DNA from: Gordionus sp. m RMFG-2023 | Lineage: Eukaryota > Nematomorpha > Gordioida > Chordodea > Parachordodidae | Direction of reading: 5' to 3' | Assembly (NCBI RefSeq): GCF_954871325.1 | Contig: NC_088776.1 | Span: 8,501,985 to 8,565,984, forward strand | Length of the DNA stretch: 64,000 nt | Shown here: positions 25,001-41,895 of the stretch, piece after piece | How the letters are laid out: each line of letters opens with the position of its first letter | How positions within the stretch are numbered: the first letter of the stretch is position 1 | Notes under the pieces: generated by a model | Told to the model about the DNA's origin: nothing | Seen by the model: the letters and a program-made list of their open reading frames with translations, nothing else | The model's database searches: none | Made by a program: the position numbers and the translations under genes

Positions 25001-27986
25001 TTGTACAAGAACTTGCACAAATTAATGGAACTCACTCAATTGGTTTGCTCACCAGAGAGCACTAATCAAAGTATAAAACAAATTTCATTAACAAATTCCT
25101 TATTCATTACATTTTAAACCTTAATAGATATAACTGTTATGAAAATTTTATTTAGTTTTTTTTTAAATATCTACCTAAAAATATTTTTTATAGTCAAAAC
25201 ACATTTGCTAAGTTTTCAAGAATCCGCGAAAGAAAAAGAAGATTCTATTACAGATATAGGAAATGATTCTAAAGTTGAAAATGAGACGAAGACTACTGTA
25301 AAATGTGATGTTGAAGCCTTGAAAGCCGTGGAGAGCTTAGAGAGCAGGGTGAGCGCTTCAAATATGCAATCCAAGGTAAAAGCAATTTAAATATCCTAAA
25401 ATTTGACTTGAAAAATTATTGTAGGGATTTTTTAAAATATTTATTTAATAACTTTAATACTTTTTTGAAAAATAAAAAAAGTTTTGGAAACCAAATACTT
25501 CCTTAAGCTACGACCCTTCCGTAACTTGGGTAAAATCTTTGCGGGACCTCCCCAAAGCTATAGCTTTATCGGAACAATCAACTAAAATAGCTCGCAATAC
25601 TATAGATCCTCGAGATATTGAGAAAATAAATAACGACATCGTTATTTCTGATAGCAATAATGGTGACGTTTCTACTGTTAATAATAATGATAAAGAAAAT
25701 GTTAATCTCGATATTTCAAACGATCACACTGTAAATCACGAAAATTTTGCCATTTTGCCTCTTACATCCAAGAATGATACTGTATATCATGAAGATGAGC
25801 AAATTGGAAAAAGAGTTTTATGCCCTTTAAAATGCGCTATTGAAAGATTAGAAAGCTTAGAAAAGGGGATTGAAAGACGGTACCTAAAATCTCCACTTAA
25901 TAAAAAGTATTTTTTTTAAAAATAAATTATTATATTTATTACTTATATTATTCAAAATAGAATGTGGATTTTAGACGCCATTTTTTGTCAAATTTAAAAT
26001 TTAACTCTCTAATAGTAATAAGGACCGATTAAATGTCAGCGCGGCCCTCAAATGGTACAACGAGCACGGAAATAAGAGCAACAAAATTGAGGCTACGGAA
26101 GCGATTAAAATTCAAACCGACGCCGATATACAATCAAAATTTTCTAATAGCGCGTTAACTAACCTGAAGAATAATGTTAACACCTCCGTAAACGCTCAAA
26201 TTTTAATGGAGGAGACCCGCCTGAACGATGCTCCAATACATACGAAAAATGCTCAAATATCTGCGTCAAGTAATGAACCAATAGTCAATCCAATCTCAGA
26301 ACCATTTATACACCCTCCGCTTGTCAAATGGCGAAACGCTTTGGCCAATGTTACCAACGCTTCTCAATTGCATTTGTGCCTTAAGATTTTAAAAAATTCT
26401 ATATCTTGGGAAAAATCTATTATGAAAGTGGTAAATAATAAAAAGATTTTTTTTTCCTATCTTTTTTTGATACTTTTATTTTATTTATATATGAACATAA
26501 ATAGATAAAACAATGAATAATGAAATTATATAATGTTTAAATTATAGTTTTGTCAATTCTGTTTGATGGGTTATGACGAAGATAAGCTTTTATTATGTGA
26601 TGGATGTGACAGAGGATATCACACATATTGTTTCAAAGTATTTAAAAATATATTTACTGATTTAAAATATCTTCCATTTTTAGCCCAAAATGGAGATAAT
26701 ACCCAAAGGTGATTGGTTTTGCTATCAATGCATTTCTAAGGTATAACTAACATTTTTTTTCTAAAATTCTTAAAATAATCGTTATTCTTTATACATAAAA
26801 AAATTAGGCAATTAACCAAACACTTTGTTGTATATGCGGCAAAAAACACAAAAAATTATTAAAATGTGATAAATGTAGTAGAAACTACCACCCATACTGC
26901 TTTGAACCCCCTATAACCAAGTTATAAATTTATTTTAATAATTATGTTATCACTCATTGTAAATAAAATATCGTTTGGTTTTCTAATTTGTAATTAAATA
27001 ATTATGAATTTACTTATGAAATAATTTTAGTTAATTAATTAAAGTAAAGCTGTATTTTATCACACTCTATAATAAAGGTTTATATTATAAGCACTTACCG
27101 ATCATCCATATTTTATGTAGAATATCGAAATTGCGATGGAAATGTCCTGTATGCGTTAAACAAACGAGAACCAATCCTTCTAGAGCTGTGGAAATAAAAA
27201 TTAAGTCTAATTTTTCCGCCAGGAAACGCGAACGCGGAAGACCTTCTAAGATGGCGGCTCATTCCGAGAAAATTGTGACCGTCATTAAGAAAAAACGTGG
27301 GCGGAAACCTAAAAATTATGACGAATTATTACGCGAAACCAAAAAAGACGAGAAAAGCGAGGAGGAAGACGCAGAGCAGACGATCGATAATGATTCGATG
27401 GAGAAAATTGATGAAAACGAGAGATTAATCGACGAAGGAGATTCAAAAAGCAACGATAATTATTCTGAAATATTTAAGTGAGTTAAGATCGCTATATAAT
27501 TTTTTTTTATAAATAGTAATAAATATATAGCTTCTAATTATAATTTTTTAAAAACTACATTAAAATTAGAAACATCCTCGATTCAATGAAAAGTGATGAA
27601 AATAGTTGGCCATTTTTACAACCCGTTGATACCAAATCATTTCCTCAATACAAAAAATGTGTTAAGCATCCAATGGATTTTTCTACTATCGAGGAAAACA
27701 TCAAACAAAATTTGTAAATTTTATTGTTTTCTAAAAAAAATATGTAACTTAATTTAGTTCTTAATGATGGAATTTAAATTTCTTATTTTAAATTATATAT
27801 ATCAACTTATATAACTTTTGAATTCCTAGATACAACAATAAAACCGAATTCGAATCAGATGCTAACCTAATTTTTTCAAATTGTCGACTCTTCAACGAAG
27901 AAGATTCCACCATAGGGAAAGCTTGCAAAAATATGAATCAACTTTTTACCTCGCTCATGCTAAAGACTTTTAAAGAAAAGGATTAA
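12916..27986 (+). CDS. BAZ2: BAZ2-like chromatin protein (TAM-DDT-PHD-PHD-bromodomain)
   Basis: A nuclear chromatin reader of the BAZ2A/BAZ2B (Drosophila toutatis) family. In vertebrates these partner ISWI remodellers; here that role is inferred from homology. Exons: 12916-13018, 14752-16659, 16752-16984, 17041-17050 (tentative), 17667-17765, 18117-18449, 18540-18692, 18758-19407, 19486-19962, 20062-20289, 20341-20547, 20659-20770, 20885-21183, 21227-21352, 21413-21597, 21676-22114, 23256-24786, 24900-25070, 25194-25375, 25482-25906, 26016-26430, 26548-26637, 26684-26740, 26808-26920, 27121-27477, 27570-27713, 27830-27986. All introns are GT-AG and all phases join, giving 3,067 residues against roughly 1,900-2,200 in vertebrate BAZ2 proteins. 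Domain order: AT-hook near residue 675, TAM about 1065-1165, DDT about 1470-1700, WHIM-type motifs, two PHD fingers about 2763-2865, two AT-hooks, C-terminal bromodomain. An in-frame stop lies just upstream of the chosen ATG, at the splice acceptor. A 5' untranslated exon is therefore likely. Confidence 0.93.
13260..13476. mobile_element. TAGTGTTG foldback MITE in BAZ2 intron 1
   Basis: Ends TAGTGTTGTTAAACG and CTTTTAACAACACTA, with internal inverted words GGCTAACTCAATATTTTAGC and AATATTGAGTTAGCCG. Flanks agtgttag and agttttag agree at 7 of 8 positions, consistent with an 8-bp duplication and therefore hAT mobilisation. Length 217 bp, non-coding, inside the first BAZ2 intron. Confidence 0.8.
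14100..14515. repeat. GC-rich MITE remnant with nested 150-bp TAGTG MITE
   Basis: The outer sequence carries CGAACCCGGCCCGAG on the left and GGATGGGCTTGCAGATCTCT on the right, matching the GCAGATCTCTA terminus of the MITE at 36259-36636. Inside it, 14335-14484 begins TAGTGTTGGTA and ends TATCAACACTA. Both lie in the first BAZ2 intron. The apparent 79-residue open frame across this repeat is not a gene. Confidence 0.55.
14752..16659 (+). CDS. BAZ2: BAZ2-like exon 2: long Pro/Asn-rich disordered region
   Basis: Encodes about 635 residues with no recognisable fold. It is rich in Pro, Asn, Phe and Met (for example [10 protein letters not shown] and [12 protein letters not shown]), with basic Lys/Arg patches. 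Composition suggests a disordered region. Base composition is clearly more GC-rich than the flanking introns, as expected for coding sequence. The acceptor is AAATATAAAG|GT and the donor is TCCAG|GTAAAT, phase 1 in and phase 1 out. Confidence 0.85.
16752..18692 (+). CDS. BAZ2: BAZ2-like exons 3-7: AT-hook and linker
   Basis: Exon 3 (16752-16984) opens with [10 protein letters not shown], a canonical AT-hook with the GRP core that binds the minor groove of AT-rich DNA. A tentative 10-nt exon (17041-17050) and exon 17667-17765 follow, the latter reading [16 protein letters not shown]. Then 18117-18449 (Pro/Met-rich, [12 protein letters not shown]) and 18540-18692. All are Pro/Asn-rich linkers with no further domain. 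The junction between 16984 and 17667 is the least certain splice in the gene. Confidence 0.75.
18758..19962 (+). CDS. BAZ2: BAZ2-like exons 8-9: TAM (MBD-like) domain
   Basis: Exon 18758-19407 starts with a basic run, [12 protein letters not shown], a candidate nuclear localisation signal. It then carries the TAM/MBD-like domain: [20 protein letters not shown], followed after a linker by [19 protein letters not shown], which matches the HFSFS-x-VG-F segment typical of BAZ2 TAM domains. BAZ2 TAM domains bind nucleic acid (RNA and DNA) rather than methyl-CpG, so methyl reading should not be assumed. Exon 19486-19962 continues with a basic linker. A linker of about 35 residues inside the domain ([10 protein letters not shown] and on) looks longer than usual. 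Confidence 0.9.
20062..20547 (+). CDS. BAZ2: BAZ2-like exons 10-11: charged linker
   Basis: Two exons (20062-20289 and 20341-20547), both in phase 0 at each end, encode a Ser/Asn/Lys/Glu-rich linker between the TAM and DDT regions. The end of the second ([20 protein letters not shown]) is predicted helical and basic. This fits the helical Lys-rich stretch that precedes the DDT domain in BAZ2 proteins. Confidence 0.75.
20659..22114 (+). CDS. BAZ2: BAZ2-like exons 12-16: DDT and first WHIM motif
   Basis: Exon 20659-20770 begins [20 protein letters not shown] and continues [17 protein letters not shown], the diagnostic start of a DDT domain. Exons 20885-21183, 21227-21352 ([20 protein letters not shown]) and 21413-21597 complete it. 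The last ends with the conserved [12 protein letters not shown] before the WHIM region. Exon 21676-22114 ends [11 protein letters not shown], the conserved start of the BAZ2 WHIM-type block. DDT-WHIM modules are the contact to ISWI-family ATPases. An acidic Asp/Glu insertion of about 90 residues separates the two parts. Confidence 0.93.
22115..23255 (+). other. BAZ2: Long intron of the BAZ2-like gene
   Basis: The 1,141-bp intron splits the RRYW and ILPYLG halves of the WHIM block. It has a GT donor at TGG|GTATAG and an acceptor at TTCTAG|ATTTTG. I see no coding segment or repeat with defined ends in it. A few short blocks of balanced composition (around 22,500-22,700) remain unexplained. Confidence 0.6.
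23256..24786 (+). CDS. BAZ2: BAZ2-like exon 17: WHIM strand plus Asn-rich insertion
   Basis: Opens [14 protein letters not shown], which joins directly to RRYW of the previous exon to restore the RRYW-x-LP-x-LG-x-FVEG block of BAZ2 proteins. About 490 residues of Asn/Asp/Ser/Ile-rich low-complexity sequence follow (for example [12 protein letters not shown] and [12 protein letters not shown]) with no recognisable fold. Donor AAA|GTTAGT, phase 1. The preceding intron is 1,141 bp, among the longest in the gene. Confidence 0.88.
24900..26430 (+). CDS. BAZ2: BAZ2-like exons 18-21: WHIM3/WSD and helical linker
   Basis: Exon 24900-25070 reads [20 protein letters not shown] then [12 protein letters not shown], the conserved WW-x-ID-P-x-x-LD-x-L-x-RGIREK segment. 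Exon 25194-25375 ends [16 protein letters not shown], exon 25482-25906 contains [16 protein letters not shown], and exon 26016-26430 contains [19 protein letters not shown] and [11 protein letters not shown]. Each matches, in order, a landmark of BAZ2A/B between the WHIM region and the PHD finger. The conserved landmarks are separated by Asn/Asp-rich insertions. Confidence 0.9.
26548..27477 (+). CDS. BAZ2: BAZ2-like exons 22-25: tandem PHD fingers and AT-hooks
   Basis: PHD 1 spans 26548-26637 and 26684-26740: [20 protein letters not shown], then [10 protein letters not shown] and [16 protein letters not shown], a full C4HC3 set. PHD 2 spans 26808-26920 and the start of 27121-27477: [29 protein letters not shown], then LRWKCPVC, again a full C4HC3 set. 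Two AT-hooks follow (RERGRPSK and KKKRGRKPK), then an acidic tail. PHD 1 is the one that aligns with the single vertebrate BAZ2 finger. PHD 2 is additional. Confidence 0.92.
27570..27986 (+). CDS. BAZ2: BAZ2-like exons 26-27: bromodomain and stop
   Basis: Exons 27570-27713 and 27830-27986 encode a C-terminal bromodomain: [32 protein letters not shown], then [17 protein letters not shown]. The acetyl-lysine anchor position carries Asn-Cys (SNCRLFN), where most bromodomains have NC or NA followed by x-x-YN; Phe-Asn replaces Tyr-Asn. Stop TAA at 27984-27986. AATAAA-like signals lie within the following 200 bp. Confidence 0.92.
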
Positions 27987-28522
27987 TAATTAATTATGCA
28001 AAATGTAGTCCTTAATATTTTTTGAGAAAACGCTGTTTAAAAACAAATATTAAATCTAATTTGATTCCAATACAAAAGTTGAATTTTTGTATTGTTTTTG
28101 TGCAATTTGTTTGATTAAAGAAGAATACCATCTTAATAAATTCTATTCAATTTTTATTTATTTATTAAAACATTTTTTTTAATGATTATTGATTGAACCT
28201 TGTATAAAATATTAAATAATTATTTACTAATAATATTTAAAAACATTTTTTTGATATTACGATGTTAATATTATCAAAGTATTGTATACACACTTTTAAA
28301 GTACCTTATATATATATATAAATAAAGTTAAATTTTAATATAATATATAATATTTTTTTCTATTCAAATTTTATCTAATAAACAGATATTCGAAAAGCTA
28401 TTATATATAATACTGTAGAAGCTTATCAAACCATACTATTTTTTGATACCGGTTTACCCATCCTTTAAGATGATTAATGAAAAGAAAAAGATATACAATG
28501 TACTCGTTCTCGATGAGTGCAA

Positions 28523-29624
28523 TAGGCCTACAAGAATCGAATCGAATAATTGCGCTATTCGTATTCGTACGAATAATAAATCATTATTCGATTCGAAAAT
28601 TTTTATAAAGCTTATAAAAAATATATAATTTTTTGCATAAAAAATATATAATTTTTTGCAAAAAAATTATAAACAGATATAATGTTTTAAGATGACATTT
28701 TTAAGGATTCTCTCAACAACAATTTACAGAAAATAAACGAAATAAAACCAAATGATTTCATATAACGTTATCCAAACAAATTGGCAAAAAACGTCCGATT
28801 TATAGATTAGAATTGCTTAAAAAATATTTAAATTATTTCTTCAATTTAATATACAAATTTTATTAAAATATTCTGAAAATATACAATAATTTCATTTTAT
28901 AAACATCAAAATATAATACACAAAAAATATAATTATAGTATATCTGAATTTGTTAATAACCAATTTTTTAAACATAACGTCTTTCTTATAGTATCCTCTT
29001 TCAGAGACATCATATTCTTAAGTTCCTGGCAGTTAAATAACTAAATTTTGACTAGTTCTTATTCTTTGATTAGGAAAATTCTTTTCCCATTTATTAACCT
29101 TATTTTTTATCAAATTTTAAAGTAAATCATCTAATTCAGATAGTGTATCATAATCACTATCATAAAATCTTCATCACTATTAATTACATTGCCATAATCA
29201 CTAACAATAATATTTTGAAGTTTTAATTGCAGTGGCTTAGCCAGGAATCTTAACACCAAAAATGATTAAATAAAGAGAAAGTATCAAAATAAAATAATTA
29301 TATTTTTGTTTACTTTGGGTTTGGGGCTTTTCCTTTTCTTCCATTAAAATTTGACAGCAATTAATATAAGTTATGGATTTGATAAAGATAATAGAAAATA
29401 AAATGATATCCACTAGGAATATTTAATTACTTCTTTTTTTATTATACTTACAACAATTTACAAATACAAATAAAATATTTGCGAAAAATTACGAATATTT
29501 ATATATAAATAATTTCGAATAATAGGATTCATTATTCATATTCGATTCGAAAATTGTGCTATTCGTATTCGTAAAATACAAATCGAATCGAATTTCGAAT
29601 AACAAATAATTTGTTTTAGGCCTA
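28523..29624. mobile_element. Non-autonomous hAT element, 1.1 kb, perfect TSD
   Basis: Flanked by identical GAGTGCAA (28515-28522 and 29625-29632). The termini are TAGGCCTACAAGAATC and TTTGTTTTAGGCCTA, followed inward by long inverted stretches of TTCGAATCGAAT-type words, which give the ends a strong foldback character. Interior is AT-rich without a credible transposase reading frame. A CAGTGGCTTAGCCAGG string at about 29,231 resembles the terminus of the MITE at 49112 and may be a fragment of that family inside this element. Confidence 0.88.
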
Positions 29625-29639
29625 GAGTGCAATATTTAA

Positions 29640-30858
29640 TTTAACTATCCCTAATATTATAAATAGTTATTTATTTTCGGTTTCAAATATATTTATTTCA
29701 GGTTAGACCTTGTATTTATAAAACTCCAGGCTGGCAAACTAGTAAAAAAAGGAAACGTTAGGATAAAAATTTGGAAGGGCCTTAGAATTTTTCCAATTGC
29801 AGATCTATAATGCAAATATAGTTTTTAAACTTTAAATATTTAATTAAATACTCTTTTTTTTATCAATACCCCTAATCTTAGTGTATGCCCATGTTTTGGT
29901 GAGAGCAAACATGGATTTTCTATAGAGAATTCAGAACAACTCTAAAAGTTCCAACGTTTGGGCCTTTTAAAAAAATAATCAGAATAGGCTCGGGCTTAAA
30001 CAATTTATAAAATGGACAAGATGTATGTTTTGAAATAAGTACCTTTATCTTAGATTCAAGTATTTGCTGTATACTCCTTAAATCTTAATTTATATTAACT
30101 TCCTTTTTTTAATAAATTTTATAATATATTTCCCTTATTAGATAAGGAATGGGATAAGAAGATTAATAAGGTTTTTTAATATCTAAATAGGTCATGCCCT
30201 TTGAACTTTTTATGAATATGGGTGACCGAGGCACGTGGAACCATTTCAGTTTAAACTTATAAATAATTAACAAAAGTGCAACTTAAGTCTTTTCTTTGGT
30301 ATAAGCTTGACTTATGATTAATTAAATAAGCATTTGACATTTTAACCAAAATTTGAATATTATCCAAAAAAAGTTTGGTCTTTAAATTATTAAATCAATA
30401 TTAATTTAATCTGCCAATCATATTTTAAGAAATCAGCTAGATTTATAATAAAAAATAATAGATAAACATTAACTATAATTAAGATCTGAATATTTGAAAG
30501 AGTTCTATTTAAATAAATAAATTTATGTGCATGTCTCTTTATTCATAAAATATGCTATTTTATTCTTGAAAATAGTCGTGCTTGGTGCCCCACGTGACCC
30601 TTTGAAATATTAATCGATACTTTTATTTTTAACATATACAGATTTTTTATAAAGGTTTTTTTATTTACAAAATTTAGTCCCGTGTACACTGGTCTCTTTA
30701 CTTTTCAATATAATACACTACAGAATTTTAAAAATATTAATTTTATTATTGAAAGATTTTAAAAAATTGAATTTCTACAAAATTGTATTAAAAATATTGA
30801 AAATACAAAATGTGGTATATTAAAATAAAATATTAAAAGAATTTAAAATGTGTTTGCT
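29640..30858. other. Intergenic stretch between convergent genes
   Basis: AT-rich sequence between the hAT element and the 3' end of the carboxypeptidase gene. No open frame, repeat with defined ends, or RNA gene is recognisable. It should contain the carboxypeptidase 3' untranslated region and polyadenylation signal (reading leftward). Confidence 0.5.
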
Positions 30859-39289
<8,431 letters not shown>

Positions 39290-39768
39290 TTGTAGTTTAG
39301 ATTTGTTTAAAAATTTCAAATAAAGCGTTTATAATTAAATAACAAAATATTATATGAGTTAATATATATTGTCAAATAAATTAATTTTTATTTTTTAGTT
39401 TTTATTTTTTACTAAACGTTTACATTTGCGAGGAGATGAAATATGATAAGGGTGAGATTGAGTTAAACATAAATAAATAATAAAAAAATCATAAAGCAAT
39501 TAGGTGGACAAATATTTAACGACATACATTTTAAATGACCTCATTTGAAAAGAGAAAATTTTATAAAGGAGCAAAATTAAATATTGTGTGTTAAATTTTC
39601 TTATGTATAAACAATTTAATAATATTTCACTTAGCTTTATTTTAATGATTACAAACTGAGCAATAACGTCTAGCTTGAGTTTCTACATATAAAAATATGA
39701 TTGTTTTAACTTGAAGTGGTTATTTTTTTTATAAAAATTATATAAAAAAAGGTATTAAATATACAAAC

Positions 39769-41887
39769 TAGAGGTGGACGCGGTCCTAATTTTTTATTAA
39801 CGACCCGCCCGCTCACGACAAGCAATATTTTGATTCATGCTCGAAAATTCACGGTGTTTTTAAATTTTTCAAAACTATTGCTATAATTTTACACTTTTTT
39901 GAATTCATTCTATTTATTTCTCTAATTTCATAATCCATATTAATAACAAAAAATAAATACAATCTATAAATCAAAATTTATTTGAAAAAAGAAGAATGTC
40001 CATCTTTTTTTATTTCAATTGTGTACGCCTTTCCTCTAGTAAGAGATTGGCTACAGAAAATAACCTTTCACTAGAAGCCGAACTTGCAGCTGACAAAATT
40101 TTACTTGATAATTTTCTCAAAAAAGGAAATGAATATTCCTGCTTCCAAAACTTCAGAATACTGTCGTTTTATCTTATATGAATCTTTTAAGTTCATCCTC
40201 ATAGCTTTCATCGGTGATGCTTCATCAGAATCATCTAGAAATTCTCTAAAAATTTTTTTAGAATATAAGGTCTTTTATGAGTGTAGGATGAATTAGGAAA
40301 GTGATAGTTGGTATTGACCATTTAGAATATACGATTTTATATGAGTTTAGGATAAGTTAGGAAAGTTATAAATGATAGTTGGCATCGACTTATACACATC
40401 ATTTAATTTTTTAGCATTTTTATGATTGTTTTATATATATCATTTTCTTCATTTATTAAAAACTTAAGTCTTTTGAAATTCGTATCTAGAATTAAGTCTA
40501 CCTTATGTAGTGGCTGCATAATAATCTTTTAAAAGAAATCTTGTTCTGTATTTTAAGGTTTTGATTATAATTGTATCACGTTTAGAAGGTTAACAAAATT
40601 TTATTAATTTTTGTTTCCATAGAAAAACTTTATTTATTGTGAGACGAGAATCTGCTCTCAGATTATACGAGCATTCTTTAAATATTGATAAAAATTTATC
40701 TAACTCACGTATGATACTGATATCAATTGTGGCTAATCTATTTAATTTTTGCTTGCTAAACAAGTACACTTGTATTTCAGAATATGATTTGAAGAAACTC
40801 TGTATCATGATATATACAGATCTGTATCATGATATATACAGAGTTCCATCTCGTTATTCTCGCTATTACATCTTGTTTAAGGGTGTGGCTTAGTTTGATA
40901 TTAGCTGTAGATTGTTTGAAATATTGTACTATTTTTTTATATCATTTATATTTAAGGCTATTTCAGTTAATTGTCAAAAATATAATGCATAATATTATTT
41001 AGTATATATGGCATATACATGCTAGCGTTTCGTCATCTTTGAATGCACTTATAAGATTTGCTCCGTTATCACTCACAACTATACATTTATTTAAGCAATT
41101 TTCTACTTCTGTATATTCTCCTAAAATTGAATTGACTACACTTTTAATTTTGACGCTTTTTTCATCCATTGCCCTAGTGGCCAAAACAAATGTTTTTAAT
41201 TAAAATCCTTAATGATAATATGTCCTATAATGGTTCAAAAACTTAGATTTTTATAGTCATCCGTCCAAATATCAGTGATTATGGACAATGATCATGCTTT
41301 TAATCTTAAATTTTATTTCATGGTATATTTTTGGACCTATAGTATTCATAAGAGTATTCCGGTTCACAACTTTTATATTTTGTTATCCATATGTAACACC
41401 AACATTTATCTCTTCTAGCTTTAAAATCCTTCACTTTCTGTTGCATTTAAAGATTGAAGATCTTTACAAATAAAATATAACTGACTTTTCTGTAAAAAGT
41501 TTAAGCAAAATTTAGCATAAGGTCTCGCGATAAAAAAACACCTAAACAAAAAAATAAAATAGGACTAACAAAATGATACCTGATTTGTTTATAAAATGCG
41601 GAAGATTTTTAGTTTTCATTAATTATTCTTTTTTAAAAAAGAACTAAATTAAATAAGAAAATATATAATAAAATTGCAAATTTATATTTATAAAAAAACA
41701 ATTTTAAAAATTAAAATTTCCGTGATTCACGGGAAATTTATGTTCACACCCGATCACGCCTGGGGAAAATTTTGGGAAGGCCCGTCACGCCCAGTCACGC
41801 CTTGGAATTTAAAATTTATTCACACTCACGCATTACCCACCGTGACACGATGGGTCACGCGTAATTTCACGGCCCGCGCCCACTCTA
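39769..41887 (-). mobile_element. Degenerate hAT transposon, 2.1 kb, perfect TSD
   Basis: Flanked by identical ATACAAAC (39761-39768 and 41888-41895). Termini are TAGAGGTGGACGCGG and CGCGCCCACTCTA, the T/CAG-A-x-x-TG style of Ac-like hAT elements. Subterminal CACGGCCCGCGCCCA and TCACGCC words are repeated near the right end. The transposase remnant is on the minus strand (separate entry). A homologous right-end piece lies in opposite orientation at 44308-44640. Confidence 0.88.
40000..41290 (-). pseudogene. hAT transposase remnant
   Basis: Read leftward: a segment SIITDIWTDDYKNLSF with stops, then MATRAMDEKSVKIKSVVNSI ... CIVVSDNGANLISAFKDDE ... CICHIY, then IRELDKFLSIFKECSYNLRA. These match, in order, the hAT RNase H-fold core: the first Asp in TDxWT, the second in DNGANL, then the Cys-x-x-His region. 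Several stops and frame changes interrupt it, and the C-terminal dimerisation block is not convincing. Inactive. Confidence 0.75.
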
Positions 41888-41895
41888 ATACAAAC

